A stretch of DNA of 39,553 nt from CAZHAX01 sp964530325 (GCA_964530325.1 CAZHAX010000026.1:1-39553); one strand, 5' to 3'. Shown: positions 1 through 7,504, counted from the stretch's first letter. Program-made: numbers and translations. Notes: generated by a model not told the origin, from the sequence alone.

Positions 1-747
1 GATGTTGAAGCCGGAGATGGCGATGATGTGAGTAGTGCCGGTGGCGCTGAAATCGTCGAGCAGACCGGCCGGAATGCCGGCCTCGACGCCGAGCAGGATA
101 CCGGTCAGCAGCGCAGCCTGGGGCTCGGGAAGGATAGCGGCGATCGCGGACCGGGCGCTTCGCTTGACCCGGAACAGCCAGTGCAGCAGCGGGCTGGCCT
201 GGTTCTCCGCCAGCAGCGTGACCTGGCCTCTATCGACCAGTGAGTGGATGCCCTGACGGGCCAGGTAGTCGCGATAGGAGAAGGTCTCGAAGACCGGCGG
301 CGTCTCCAGGCGCCCTTCCACCAGAACCCTGTCGCCGTAGAATCGCCGCGGATAGCGGGCTGACCGCACCAGCGCCAGGCCTTCCACCTCCAGTTCCGTC
401 TCGTCTGGAAGCACGACCCGCTCGGCCCGCAGGCGCAGATTGGTGTAGGAATCCCGCTCGTCCGGCTCGGCGACCACGACTCCTTCAAGCGTTACCCATC
501 CGCTGTCGTTGTAGGAGGCGAGTGATTGCTCGTCGAAATGGGGGAGCGCCAGAAGCATGCGGGCCGCACCCAGAGCGAGCGTCAGCGTGCAGAGCAGCCC
601 GAGCCGCACCCGGCGCTCATCCGGCCAGAGGAGCAGGCCGATGACCGCCGCCAGACCGAGCACGGCGGCAGGCTGCCAGGGCAGGCCGATCGCCTCCACC
701 AGTGCGATCCCCGCCAGCCAGGAGACTGTGAGATAGACGAGTGTCAT
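1..747 (-). CDS. comEC: ComEC-family DNA uptake channel protein, N-terminal part (cut by window start)
   Basis: ComEC forms the inner-membrane channel that carries single-stranded DNA into the cell during natural transformation. The minus-strand frame is open from position 747 to the window edge (249 codons, no stop). It encodes a start with two or three hydrophobic segments, then a soluble OB-fold-like stretch (around residues 85-150), then LPEPQAALLTGILLG and an ATGTTHIIAISGFNI segment, which is the hallmark start of the Competence membrane domain in this family. I chose ATG 747 because a good minus-strand promoter lies at 782-810, so transcripts should begin near 775, and because a purine-rich GGGCGGGCGGCGG stretch precedes it. 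The remaining competence domain and the usual C-terminal beta-lactamase-like domain would lie to the left of the window. A truncated copy of its 5' end occurs at 5260-5648. Confidence 0.9.
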   Translation of the reverse strand, partial: MTLVYLTVSWLAGIALVEAIGLPWQPAAVLGLAAVIGLLLWPDERRVRLGLLCTLTLALGAARMLLALPHFDEQSLASYNDSGWVTLEGVVVAEPDERDSYTNLRLRAERVVLPDETELEVEGLALVRSARYPRRFYGDRVLVEGRLETPPVFETFSYRDYLARQGIHSLVDRGQVTLLAENQASPLLHWLFRVKRSARSAIAAILPEPQAALLTGILLGVEAGIPAGLLDDFSATGTTHIIAISGFNI

Positions 748-827
748 TCCGCCGCCCGCCCAGTGTCCACGGCGCTGCCGGAGTGTAGTCCAGTTCGGCG
801 TAGACGTCAATCGGAGGCTGCCCGGTG
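693..827. repeat. Direct repeat copy A (comEC promoter and 5' end)
   Basis: Positions 693-788 are identical to 5514-5609 in the same orientation, and similarity continues with six mismatches to about 827 (5648). The repeat covers the comEC promoter, start codon and first ~18 codons. The two copies bracket the whole 1360-4721 transporter operon. Confidence 0.9.
782..810 (-). promoter_or_regulatory. Predicted sigma-70 promoter of comEC
   Basis: On the minus strand TTGACG (805-810) and TACACT (782-787) are separated by 17 bases, placing the start of transcription about 28 bases before the comEC ATG at 747. The same arrangement is preserved in the duplicated segment at 5603-5631. Confidence 0.6.
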
Positions 828-878
828 TCCTGTATATATCGCACCAATACGACAGTGTACACTCGGGGCACCCGCCCG

Positions 879-907
879 TTGACCTGGATGGCGGAACATG
901 GTATAAT
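879..907 (+). promoter_or_regulatory. Predicted sigma-70 promoter of the 1360-4721 transporter operon
   Basis: TTGACC (879-884) and TATAAT (902-907) are separated by 17 bases. A perfect 16-bp palindrome begins 10 bases after the -10 box, as expected for a repressor-controlled promoter. The layout matches the promoter of the LacI-family gene at 32670-32698, which has the same TTGACC hexamer, 17-base spacer and operator. The leader to the first gene would be about 445 bases. Confidence 0.75.
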
Positions 908-917
908 GACAGGGTGC

Positions 918-933
918 TGTACAGCGCTGTACA
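918..933. promoter_or_regulatory. LacI-type operator (perfect palindrome)
   Basis: TGTACAGCGCTGTACA is a perfect 16-bp palindrome with a central CG, typical of LacI/GalR operators. It overlaps the expected transcription start of the promoter at 879-907. The identical sequence lies at 32645-32660 in front of the LacI-family gene, which makes that protein the likely binder. Confidence 0.8.
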
Positions 934-1359
934 TGAACCGGTAGGACAAGCGCAGCGGCTGCCAGACACAGGAGTCGCGTCACCTGACAGGACACAGGTG
1001 GCAGATACTCGGTTCCGCTCCGCTTGCAGGACCTCCGGCCTGGAACCAGGCAGTTAGTCGTACACTTCGACTAACACCTTCAGCACGACAGCCATCTATC
1101 GTCAATCGGGAGTCCTCTGGAGAGGACCGTAGGGCCGTTGGAGTCGCTGGTAGGGTAGGCTGCATGCCAGCGTTATCCGTCTGAAGCCGAACGGAGAGGA
1201 CAGCGAGTTGTGCCCAACGTCGATCCCACCTCATGCAGCTCCGGGCATACTCGATCGACCACCCACGAGAGGGGGTGATGAGAGCCAACACTCATACCGG
1301 TGGACAATACGCAGCGGACGTTGATTCTGATCAATACAACTGCTTAGGAGGGAAGTAGG
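934..1359 (+). other. Long untranslated leader with hairpins
   Basis: About 425 bases lie between the operator and the binding-protein start and I see no credible gene in them. Perfect short stems occur at 1039-1050 (CCTGG/CCAGG, 2-base loop), 1053-1075 (GTTAGTCG/CGACTAAC, 7-base loop) and 1112-1127 (GTCCTCT/AGAGGAC). No known riboswitch class was recognised. The leader ends in a strong ribosome binding site, AGGAGGG. Confidence 0.4.
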
Positions 1360-2613
1360 ATGAGGAGACAGAAGCTCTTTATTGTGGGTCTCGTGTTTGG
1401 TTTAGTGGCTGCGTTGGCGGGCTGCCAACAGAAAGCGTCTGGTGAGCTCGAGATCTTCTCCTGGTGGGCCGGCGACGAGGGTCCCGCCCTGCAGGCGCTG
1501 ATCGATGTCTACACGGAGCAGAACCCGGACGTGACGGTGAACAACGCCACGGTTACTGGTGGTTCGGGTGTCGAGGCCAGAGCCGTGCTGAAGACGCGCA
1601 TGCAAGGCGGCGATCCGCCGTCGACCTTCCAGGTTCACGCCGGTCAGGAGCTGATCGGCACCTGGGTGGAAGCCGGCAAGATGGAAGACCTCACCTTCAT
1701 GTTCGAGGAGCAGGGCTGGCTGGACAAGTACCCCGCAGGGCTGATTGATATGATCAGCACCGAGGATGGTATCTGGTCCGTGCCCGTGAACATCCATCGC
1801 TCGAACGTACTCTGGTACATCCCGGAGAACCTGGACACGTGGGGCGTCGACGTACCCGGCACGTGGGCCGAGTTCCTGGACATCTGCCCCGACCTGCAGG
1901 CACAGGGCATCATACCACTGTCGCTCGGCCAGAACTGGACCCACAACCACCTATGGGAGGCGGTAGCTGTCTCAGAGTTGGGTGTCGACGGCTGGAACGC
2001 CTTGTGGGCCGGTGAGAAGGCTTTCACCGATGCCGATGTAGTGGCCACCTGGGATCTCTTTGCCGACATACTCGAGTGCACCAACGATGACGCCGCCTCC
2101 CTCTCCTGGCAGCAGGCCACTGATCTGGTGATCAATGGCGACGCTGCCTTCAACGAGATGGGAGACTGGGCTGCCCAGTACTTCACCGTCATCAAGGGAA
2201 TGGACGGGGGAACCGACTACAATTGGGCGCCGTCGCCCGGAACGGACGGCATCTTCATCGCGCTGTCCGACTCCTTCGGGCTACCCGATGGTGCCCCCAA
2301 CCGCCCGGCCACACTGGCTTGGCTCGAGCTTTGCGGCTCGGTCGAAGGGCAGGATGCCTTCAACCCGCTCAAGGGCTCGATCGCTGCTCACCTGGACAGC
2401 GACCTGAGCCTCTACACCGCCTACGGCCAGAGCGCAGCGGCCGACTGGGCATCTGACGACGTGGTCGGAAGCCTGGTTCACGGCGCCGTAGCTAACGAGA
2501 CGTTCATGAATGGCTTCGCCACCGTTATGGAGCTGTTCCTGGCGGGCGGCGATGCCGACGCCACCTGCGCAGCCGCTCAGGAGCTGTGCGAAGACGCGGG
2601 CATCTGCAACTAA
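1360..2613 (+). CDS. Sugar ABC transporter substrate-binding lipoprotein (CUT1, COG1653 type)
   Basis: This extracytoplasmic binding protein captures a sugar or oligosaccharide and delivers it to the permeases encoded just downstream. It has 417 residues. Residues 1-22 form a lipoprotein signal with a positively charged start, a hydrophobic core and lipobox LAGC (lipidated Cys22). The mature start (LEIFSWWAGDEGPALQAL) is typical of the solute-binding family 1 fold, and the length is usual for the family. Translation starts at ATG 1360 after AGGAGGG with 7-base spacing. It is first in an operon with the permeases at 2743 and 3891. The operon's operator is identical to that of the galactose-locus LacI gene, so galactose, a galactoside or a related sugar is the inferred ligand. 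The exact substrate cannot be read from the sequence. Confidence 0.9.
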   Translation: MRRQKLFIVGLVFGLVAALAGCQQKASGELEIFSWWAGDEGPALQALIDVYTEQNPDVTVNNATVTGGSGVEARAVLKTRMQGGDPPSTFQVHAGQELIGTWVEAGKMEDLTFMFEEQGWLDKYPAGLIDMISTEDGIWSVPVNIHRSNVLWYIPENLDTWGVDVPGTWAEFLDICPDLQAQGIIPLSLGQNWTHNHLWEAVAVSELGVDGWNALWAGEKAFTDADVVATWDLFADILECTNDDAASLSWQQATDLVINGDAAFNEMGDWAAQYFTVIKGMDGGTDYNWAPSPGTDGIFIALSDSFGLPDGAPNRPATLAWLELCGSVEGQDAFNPLKGSIAAHLDSDLSLYTAYGQSAAADWASDDVVGSLVHGAVANETFMNGFATVMELFLAGGDADATCAAAQELCEDAGICN

Positions 2614-2642
2614 GCTGGTGCAGTTGTCATGCGAGTGAGTAT

Positions 2643-2688
2643 GAGGGGGTGCTTCCCGCTGAGATGTACAGGCTAGAAGCACCCCCTC
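2643..2688 (+). other. Intercistronic hairpin between binding protein and permease
   Basis: Arms 2643-2655 and 2676-2688 form a perfect 13-bp stem (GAGGGGGTGCTTC/GAAGCACCCCCTC) with a 20-base loop, followed only by TT. Such structures after binding-protein genes commonly stabilise the upstream mRNA or partly terminate, so that binding protein is made in excess of permease. That role is inferred here. Confidence 0.7.
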
Positions 2689-2742
2689 TTACAGTGGGTG
2701 AGCCTGGTGCAGCGCCTGTAGCCAGGATTGGAGGGTAACCAC

Positions 2743-3894
2743 ATGCCCACGTCCTCAGGACCTTCGCCGCGCCGCCGCGTTCCGCTTCGGCACCGACTCA
2801 GCGCCGACCGCATCGCTTCCATTCTAGTGCTCGCTCCCTCGGTTATCCTGCTCTGCATTTTCGTCTATGGCTTCATCGCCGAATCGATCCATTCCTCCCT
2901 GATCGAGTGGCAGGGCGTTACCAAACCCGATCCAGCAGAGTTCGTTGGCCTGGACAACTACAAGCAGCTGATGACCGGGCTGATCGATGCCCGCTTTCGT
3001 CAAGCCCTCGTGAACACGTTCTTCTTCACCATCCTCTTCATCGTCGGTTGTCTTGGAATGGGTCTGTTGTTGGCGATCTTACTCGATCGACAGCTTGCTC
3101 TCGGCGGTCTCTTTCGCAACCTGTTCCTATACCCGCTGTCGCTGTCTTTCATCGTGACCGGTACTGTCTGGCGCTGGTTGTTCAACCCAACAGGCGGCAT
3201 CAATCGCCTACCGGAGCTCTTTGGGCTGGAGCCACTCGAGTTCGCCTGGCTCACCGACAGGACACAGGTCATGCAGATAAACTGGCAGCATGTGCCGAGG
3301 GTCGTCGCCCTCGCCTGCCTCATCACAGCAGGGCTGCTGGCCATCCGCTACCAACGGCGAAGGAGGAAGCGGGCGGCAACTATCGCAGCACTCGTCGCGC
3401 TCCTCGCCGGAGCCTTCGTCGCTTCAGGCGCCGATGTAGCGCTGGCGCCCGTATCACCGGAGATGCACGGCTTCAGCGTTGCCCTGATCGGTGTTGTCAT
3501 AGCTGCCGCTTGGCAGGAGTCCGGCTACGTCATGGCTATGCTCCTAGCAGGCATGACGGCCATCCCAGAAGAGGTACGGGAGGCCGCGCGTGTAGACGGC
3601 GCCAACGAAGCCCAGGTCTATACTCGCGTAGTCCTGCCGATGCTGCAGCCTGTCATACTGGGCGCTGTCATCGTGCTGGGCCACATCTCTCTCAAGGTGT
3701 TCGACTTGGTCTTCGCGTTGGCCGGGCCAGACAACGGAAGCACCGACGTGCCCAGCACGCTCATGTTCATGACCGCGTTCCGCGGAAACCAGTTCGCCAA
3801 GGGGGCAGCCATCGCTGTGGTGATGCTGGTGATGGTCGTCGTGGTCATTGTACCCTATCTAGTTTCGACTCTACGCTCGGAGGCAAGATCATGA
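2743..3894 (+). CDS. Sugar ABC transporter permease (MalF/UgpA type) with an extra membrane hairpin
   Basis: This inner-membrane subunit forms the sugar channel with the product of 3891. It has 383 residues from ATG 2743, chosen because TTGGAGGG lies 7-8 bases upstream. The in-frame TTG at 2728 is part of that ribosome binding site. The EAA loop that contacts the ATPase is at about residues 277-300 (EEVREAARVDGANEA). Compared with usual family members of roughly 290-310 residues it carries about 65 extra residues (around 180-245): hydrophobic stretch, IRYQRRRRKR, hydrophobic stretch, which probably adds two membrane spans before the EAA loop. Its TGA overlaps the next ATG (ATGA). No ATPase gene is present, so a shared MsmX/MsmK-type ATPase elsewhere is presumed. 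Confidence 0.9.
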   Translation: MPTSSGPSPRRRVPLRHRLSADRIASILVLAPSVILLCIFVYGFIAESIHSSLIEWQGVTKPDPAEFVGLDNYKQLMTGLIDARFRQALVNTFFFTILFIVGCLGMGLLLAILLDRQLALGGLFRNLFLYPLSLSFIVTGTVWRWLFNPTGGINRLPELFGLEPLEFAWLTDRTQVMQINWQHVPRVVALACLITAGLLAIRYQRRRRKRAATIAALVALLAGAFVASGADVALAPVSPEMHGFSVALIGVVIAAAWQESGYVMAMLLAGMTAIPEEVREAARVDGANEAQVYTRVVLPMLQPVILGAVIVLGHISLKVFDLVFALAGPDNGSTDVPSTLMFMTAFRGNQFAKGAAIAVVMLVMVVVVIVPYLVSTLRSEARS

Positions 3895-4721
3895 AACCGC
3901 GGAGACGCCAGAATCTGACCCGCTTCCTCGTCTACTTTGTGCTGAGCAGCATCGCCGTCGCGTTTCTCGTGCCAATATACCTGGTGATCGTCACAAGCCT
4001 CAAGAGCGTGGACCAGATCGACATGCGTACGGTTTGGTCCCTGCCTGAGAGGTGGCACTTCGCCAGCTACGCCGAGGCCTGGGAGGCGTTCGCCCCCAAC
4101 CTGATCAACAGCTTCAGCCTCGTCATACCGGCAACGATTGTCTCGGCTATGATGGGTTCTCTCAACGGCTACGTCTTCGCCAAGTGGAGGTTCCGCGGCT
4201 CAACAGTGATCTTCCTCCTGATGCTGTTCGGTATGTTCATTCCGTACCAGAGCGTCCTTATCCCCCTCTTCCGGTTTCTGGGCTCGATCAGGCTGAGGGG
4301 TATCCCGGCCCTAATCCTGGTTCACGTTGTCTACGGACTGCCGATTACCACCTTGATCTTCCGCAACTACTACATGGAAGTGCCCACCGAGATGATCGAG
4401 GCCGGCAAGATCGATGGTGCCGGCTTCTCTGGGATCTACCGCCACATCGTCTTCCCGATCTCCCTCCCAGGGTTTGTGGTCGTCATCATCTGGCAGTTCA
4501 CGCAGATCTGGAATGAGTTCCTCTTCGCTGTTACGCTAACCAGTGGAACGCGGAACGAGCCGATCACAGTAGCGCTATCGAATCTCACTGGCGGGCGTGC
4601 GGTCAGTTGGAACCTGCCTATGGCTGGCTCGGTCCTGGCCGCTCTGCCGACGCTGGCGGTGTACATCCTTGCCGGAAGGTACTTCATTCGTGGACTGCTT
4701 GCGGGCAGCGTGAAGGGGTAG
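3891..4721 (+). CDS. Sugar ABC transporter permease (MalG/UgpE type)
   Basis: Second membrane subunit of the 1360 transporter, 276 residues with about six predicted membrane spans. The EAA loop reads VPTEMIEAGKIDGAGFSGIYR at roughly residues 164-184, and the C-terminus RYFIRGLLAGSVKG is the standard ending of this family. The start ATG 3891 overlaps the stop of the preceding permease by four bases and is preceded by GGAGG, indicating translational coupling. A much longer reading frame is open upstream in this frame but lies inside the preceding gene and is not credible. No clear terminator follows. The next 1.1 kb holds only gene remnants. Confidence 0.92.
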   Translation: MKPRRRQNLTRFLVYFVLSSIAVAFLVPIYLVIVTSLKSVDQIDMRTVWSLPERWHFASYAEAWEAFAPNLINSFSLVIPATIVSAMMGSLNGYVFAKWRFRGSTVIFLLMLFGMFIPYQSVLIPLFRFLGSIRLRGIPALILVHVVYGLPITTLIFRNYYMEVPTEMIEAGKIDGAGFSGIYRHIVFPISLPGFVVVIIWQFTQIWNEFLFAVTLTSGTRNEPITVALSNLTGGRAVSWNLPMAGSVLAALPTLAVYILAGRYFIRGLLAGSVKG

Positions 4722-4980
4722 CAGCCGGATACCGTCCGCCCCATGGGAAAGCCTCCCCCCGATGCGCCGCGCCGCCGGCCGTGAGCACAGCTGAGGCCCA
4801 CGCGATGGCACCGCCAGTCTGCTCGGTCTACGGCGACTCTACTCGCCATTTCCGGGACACTATCACACCGCGGCCAGTTGCAGAGAGTGAGACCAGTAAT
4901 CACCGGCTCGATGCACAGAATCATCGTGTAGCCTGACAAGAGCCTACGTCCGGACAGAGCGCTCTAGTGCCCAGACAACA

Positions 4981-5136
4981 GTGCCGACCGCCGAGGCCCC
5001 GAATCCCACGCTGAATCATCCAACCTCAAGAGTCGTGTCCCAGTCGAACGCATATCGCGGCATTGAGACAGGCATCAACCAGATCGTTGATGCAATCCGC
5101 CCGACGCTGGACACGCAAGTTCCAGAACCAGCATAG
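4981..5136 (+). pseudogene. Remnant of the N-terminus of a chaperonin-like gene
   Basis: A 51-codon frame from GTG 4981 to TAG 5134-5136 contains SRVVSQSNAYRGIETGINQI followed by VDAIRPTLDT. This aligns without gaps to residues 13-44 of the GroEL-like protein encoded at 8245 (TPRVVFQPAAYRGMQRGINQ, then IVDAVRPTLG). Similarity stops exactly where the canonical TLGP would continue, and a stop follows eight codons later. There is no ribosome binding site worth noting. It is best read as a decayed partial duplicate; a functional micropeptide is possible but unsupported. Confidence 0.75.
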
Positions 5137-5259
5137 AACTCAACTGAGTTCACCTTAGAGAGTTCGAGCAAGTGCTAGGCATTGTGAAGCACTGATCCAT
5201 CACGTTGCTCGGACCAGGCGCGCGCTTGTGCTTATTCTGTATGGCTGACCAGTGAGTAG

Positions 5260-5568
5260 TTAGGCGAGGGGCAAGCGACGGTCAGGCCCGAGCTGGAAAG
5301 CCTCTCGTGCCACGGAATCAACTAAGTGGCCAGCCGATTCCGCCCATTCCACTCGCACGAACCTATCAAGCGCGAGGAGCATACGAATCGCACCCACGGA
5401 GAGCGCGAGCAGGCAGAACGCAGCGAACCGCACCCTACACTCATCCCGCCAGGATAGCATCCCTATCACGGCTGTCAAACCGAGGACGACGACCTGCCAG
5501 AGCAGGCCGTCGTCCTCCACCAGTGCGATCCCCGCCAGCCAGGAGACTGTGAGATAGACGAGTGTCAT
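5260..5568 (-). pseudogene. Truncated comEC copy with retained promoter
   Basis: From ATG 5568 (equivalent to comEC ATG 747) this minus-strand frame encodes 102 residues. The first 18 are identical to ComEC (MTLVYLTVSWLAGIALVE) and residues to about 70 remain similar (two hydrophobic segments ending in RMLLAL). After that similarity is lost and a stop is reached at 5260, well before any competence domain. The promoter (TTGACG 5626-5631, 17-base spacer, TACACT 5603-5608) is intact, so it could still be transcribed. Whether the short membrane peptide is made or has a role is unknown. I call it a decayed partial duplicate. Confidence 0.8.
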
Positions 5569-5648
5569 TCCGCCGCCCGCCCAGTGTCCACGGCGCTGCC
5601 GGAGTGTAGCCCAGGTCGGCGCAGACGTCAATCGGCGCCTGCCCAGTG
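5514..5648. repeat. Direct repeat copy B (comEC promoter and 5' end)
   Basis: Second copy of the repeat at 693-827, offset 4821 bases, same orientation. The first 96 bases are identical, with six mismatches over the remainder. Confidence 0.9.
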
Positions 5649-5764
5649 CAACCCCCTAGAGTAGCTAGACTATGCCGGCAGCTGTGCCACAGGCGCAGGA
5701 CATTCACACACGGGTCGCCCAGGCGCTTCGCCTGATCGCCCACATTTCCAGGCTGTCCAGCCGC

Positions 5765-5792
5765 TTGACAGCCAGCGTCAACTGTCTATAAT
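5765..5792 (+). promoter_or_regulatory. Strong sigma-70 promoter of the 5828 gene
   Basis: TTGACA (5765-5770) and TATAAT (5787-5792) are both perfect consensus hexamers, with a 16-base spacer. The expected leader is about 30 bases and contains AAGGAG before ATG 5828. Confidence 0.85.
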
Positions 5793-5827
5793 TGCGACTG
5801 CCACGCATTCGCAATAAGGAGACAAAC

Positions 5828-6499
5828 ATGTCTGCTATTCGCTTCCTACTGGTTGGCCTGCTATTCGCTCTTGTCATCGTGAGCGGCCGCATCCTGAGGC
5901 AGCGCGGCCGGAATCAAAGGCTCCTGGAGAGCGGCGCGTTCAACCTCCTGTTGGTGATAGTCTACAACCTCCTCTGCTACCTGGCGGTAGGTCTGCCATC
6001 CGACCCACCCATCGTCTCGGCACCCTCGTTCCTGAACGACCCGCTCACTCACACCGGGCTCTCTGTCGTCGGCTGGGTCTTGATCGCTTCAGGCGTTGTG
6101 CTGGGCGTCTCCGCCGTATCGCAGAGGAAGGCTCTTGGCGGTCAGGAGGTCAAAGCAGGCCTGCTCGTGTCGGGTGTCTACCGCTACTTCAGGCACCCCA
6201 TATACACGGGCATCGTCTGGATATCGCTGGGACTGTCTCTCACGACGCTCAACGTGGACGGACTCATCGCATTCACCGCCGTGCTGCTGGCCAACGTCGC
6301 GGAGGCAGCCACGGAAGAGAAATGGGACGTCGGCGCTCGGTTCCCGGCCGAGTACGAGGAATACAAGAAGAGAACTAGGATGCTTGGCCCCATGTGGCTG
6401 TGGATCGCTTTGATAGGGATCGTCCTGGCTTTGGTGGCGGCTCCCTGCCTGCTTGGGCCAGGAGGAGTGGCCTCTGCCGCTCTTCCTCCCTGCTGGTAG
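5828..6499 (+). CDS. Membrane methyltransferase-like protein (isoprenylcysteine O-methyltransferase / PEMT type)
   Basis: 223 residues with several membrane spans (about 4-20, 36-55, 75-97, 126-160, 197-215). The C-terminal half carries the ICMT/PEMT-family signature: YRYFRHPIYTGI (residues 118-129) and, after a hydrophobic hairpin, EEKWDVGARFPAEYEEYKKR, where the glutamate and tyrosines are typical of the S-adenosylmethionine pocket. Such proteins methylate lipid or small hydrophobic substrates in the membrane. The substrate here is unknown. ATG 5828 is preceded by AAGGAG with 7-base spacing and by a consensus promoter. A second, distant member of the same superfamily follows at 6674, suggesting a functional pair, possibly co-transcribed across the 174-base gap. 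Confidence 0.8.
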   Translation: MSAIRFLLVGLLFALVIVSGRILRQRGRNQRLLESGAFNLLLVIVYNLLCYLAVGLPSDPPIVSAPSFLNDPLTHTGLSVVGWVLIASGVVLGVSAVSQRKALGGQEVKAGLLVSGVYRYFRHPIYTGIVWISLGLSLTTLNVDGLIAFTAVLLANVAEAATEEKWDVGARFPAEYEEYKKRTRMLGPMWLWIALIGIVLALVAAPCLLGPGGVASAALPPCW

Positions 6500-6673
6500 C
6501 GGTGCTGGACGCCAAGAGGCTTGCCCCACCGCTGGTCTGAACGCGAAGTGTGCAGGCGCCAGCCAAGGGGAATCACTGCATCCATCCACACCATAGGCCT
6601 GTTCGAGCCGCAGATAGTAGCGACGATCGCCTGCGACGCGAGACGGTAGACATCAGATGAGAGGAAAGGAATC

Positions 6674-7504
6674 ATGAATACAGCCGCTCCACAGGCTGCG
6701 GAGAGAACTGGGATCAAGCTCATCGAATCCTATGTCCCTGAGCTTTACAGCCTCAAGAGCATCGTCTACATCGCAGTCTGTTTCGTCGCCCCGCTCCTCC
6801 TGGCGCATCTCGCCAACCTGATCGGATGGTGGACGCCGATTGCCTCGACGGCGGCCTGGAACGCATTGGCGTTCTACCTGATGTCCAGGATGCCGCGCAA
6901 CGCGGAGACGATCCGCAGCCGCTATCGGGCCGAGTATGGCGATCGGGCCTACCAGCAGTTCTTCTACCGCTGCGTTGTGCCGGTCATCGGGCCTTGTACT
7001 ATCGGTTTTCTGATGATACCAGCTGTCGGCAACAGCTCCTTCCTTCCGGCCCTGTACCCATATGACCACGTACTGTACCAGACGCTTTCTCCGTGGTGGC
7101 TTCTCGTCCCGATTGGCGCCATTCTGCTCGTCTTCTCGGTGCTGGCGATGCGCAAGTCGATCAACGGTGGCTTCGACCGCGACACCGAGCTGTTCCTGTA
7201 CATCATCTATCCTGAGGAGTCCTTTCCCATACAGGGCGGCGTGTACAAGTACGTCCGCCACGCTCACTATGCGGAGGGTATCTGGACCTCATTCGGGCTG
7301 GCCTTCCTGGCCCAGAACTGGATGGGCTTCGTAATGGCACTTATGCTCGTCCTGCAGTACTACGCCATCGCCCGGGCGGAGGACAAGGAGTTGATCCGCC
7401 GGTACGGCGATGCTATTGAGGGGCACGTCAGGAGCAAGCCAATGTTCTTCCCCAGGCTCAAGGACCTGGGAAGCATCGTGAGGTTGGTTCTGGTCGGATC
7501 CTAG
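6674..7504 (+). CDS. Membrane methyltransferase-like protein, second of a pair
   Basis: 276 residues with membrane spans at about 29-50, 55-70, 100-117, 140-158 and 205-222. The segment YKYVRHAHYAEGI (residues 191-203) corresponds to the RHPxYxG motif of ICMT/PEMT-like enzymes with Pro replaced by Ala. A later ARAEDKELIRRYGDAIEGHV corresponds to the conserved E...Y helix. A cytosolic loop at 70-98 (RNAETIRSRYRAEYGDRAYQQF) resembles a second copy of the E...Y type motif. The start ATG 6674 follows GAGGAAAGGA. The N-terminal part differs from the 5828 protein, so the two are not a recent duplication. Substrate unknown. Confidence 0.7.
   Translation: MNTAAPQAAERTGIKLIESYVPELYSLKSIVYIAVCFVAPLLLAHLANLIGWWTPIASTAAWNALAFYLMSRMPRNAETIRSRYRAEYGDRAYQQFFYRCVVPVIGPCTIGFLMIPAVGNSSFLPALYPYDHVLYQTLSPWWLLVPIGAILLVFSVLAMRKSINGGFDRDTELFLYIIYPEESFPIQGGVYKYVRHAHYAEGIWTSFGLAFLAQNWMGFVMALMLVLQYYAIARAEDKELIRRYGDAIEGHVRSKPMFFPRLKDLGSIVRLVLVGS

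Larger units (their letters stand above)
4722..5827. other. Gene-poor region with remnants of two other genes of the window
   Basis: No intact gene was recognised in this 1.1 kb. It contains a fragment matching the start of the chaperonin-like gene (4981-5136), a truncated comEC copy with its promoter (5260-5648, minus) and, at its right end, a strong promoter for the 5828 gene. The stretches 4722-4980, 5137-5259 and 5649-5760 show nothing I can identify. Confidence 0.7.

Noticed and set aside
853..863. Short palindrome AGTGTACACT upstream of the 879 promoter considered as a second operator
   Set aside because: Shares only GTAC-type core with the 16-bp operator and is too short to call without binding data.
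2907..3890. Upstream extension of the second permease frame
   Set aside because: It overlaps the first permease completely and encodes Arg-rich nonsense; the real start is ATG 3891 in the ATGA overlap.
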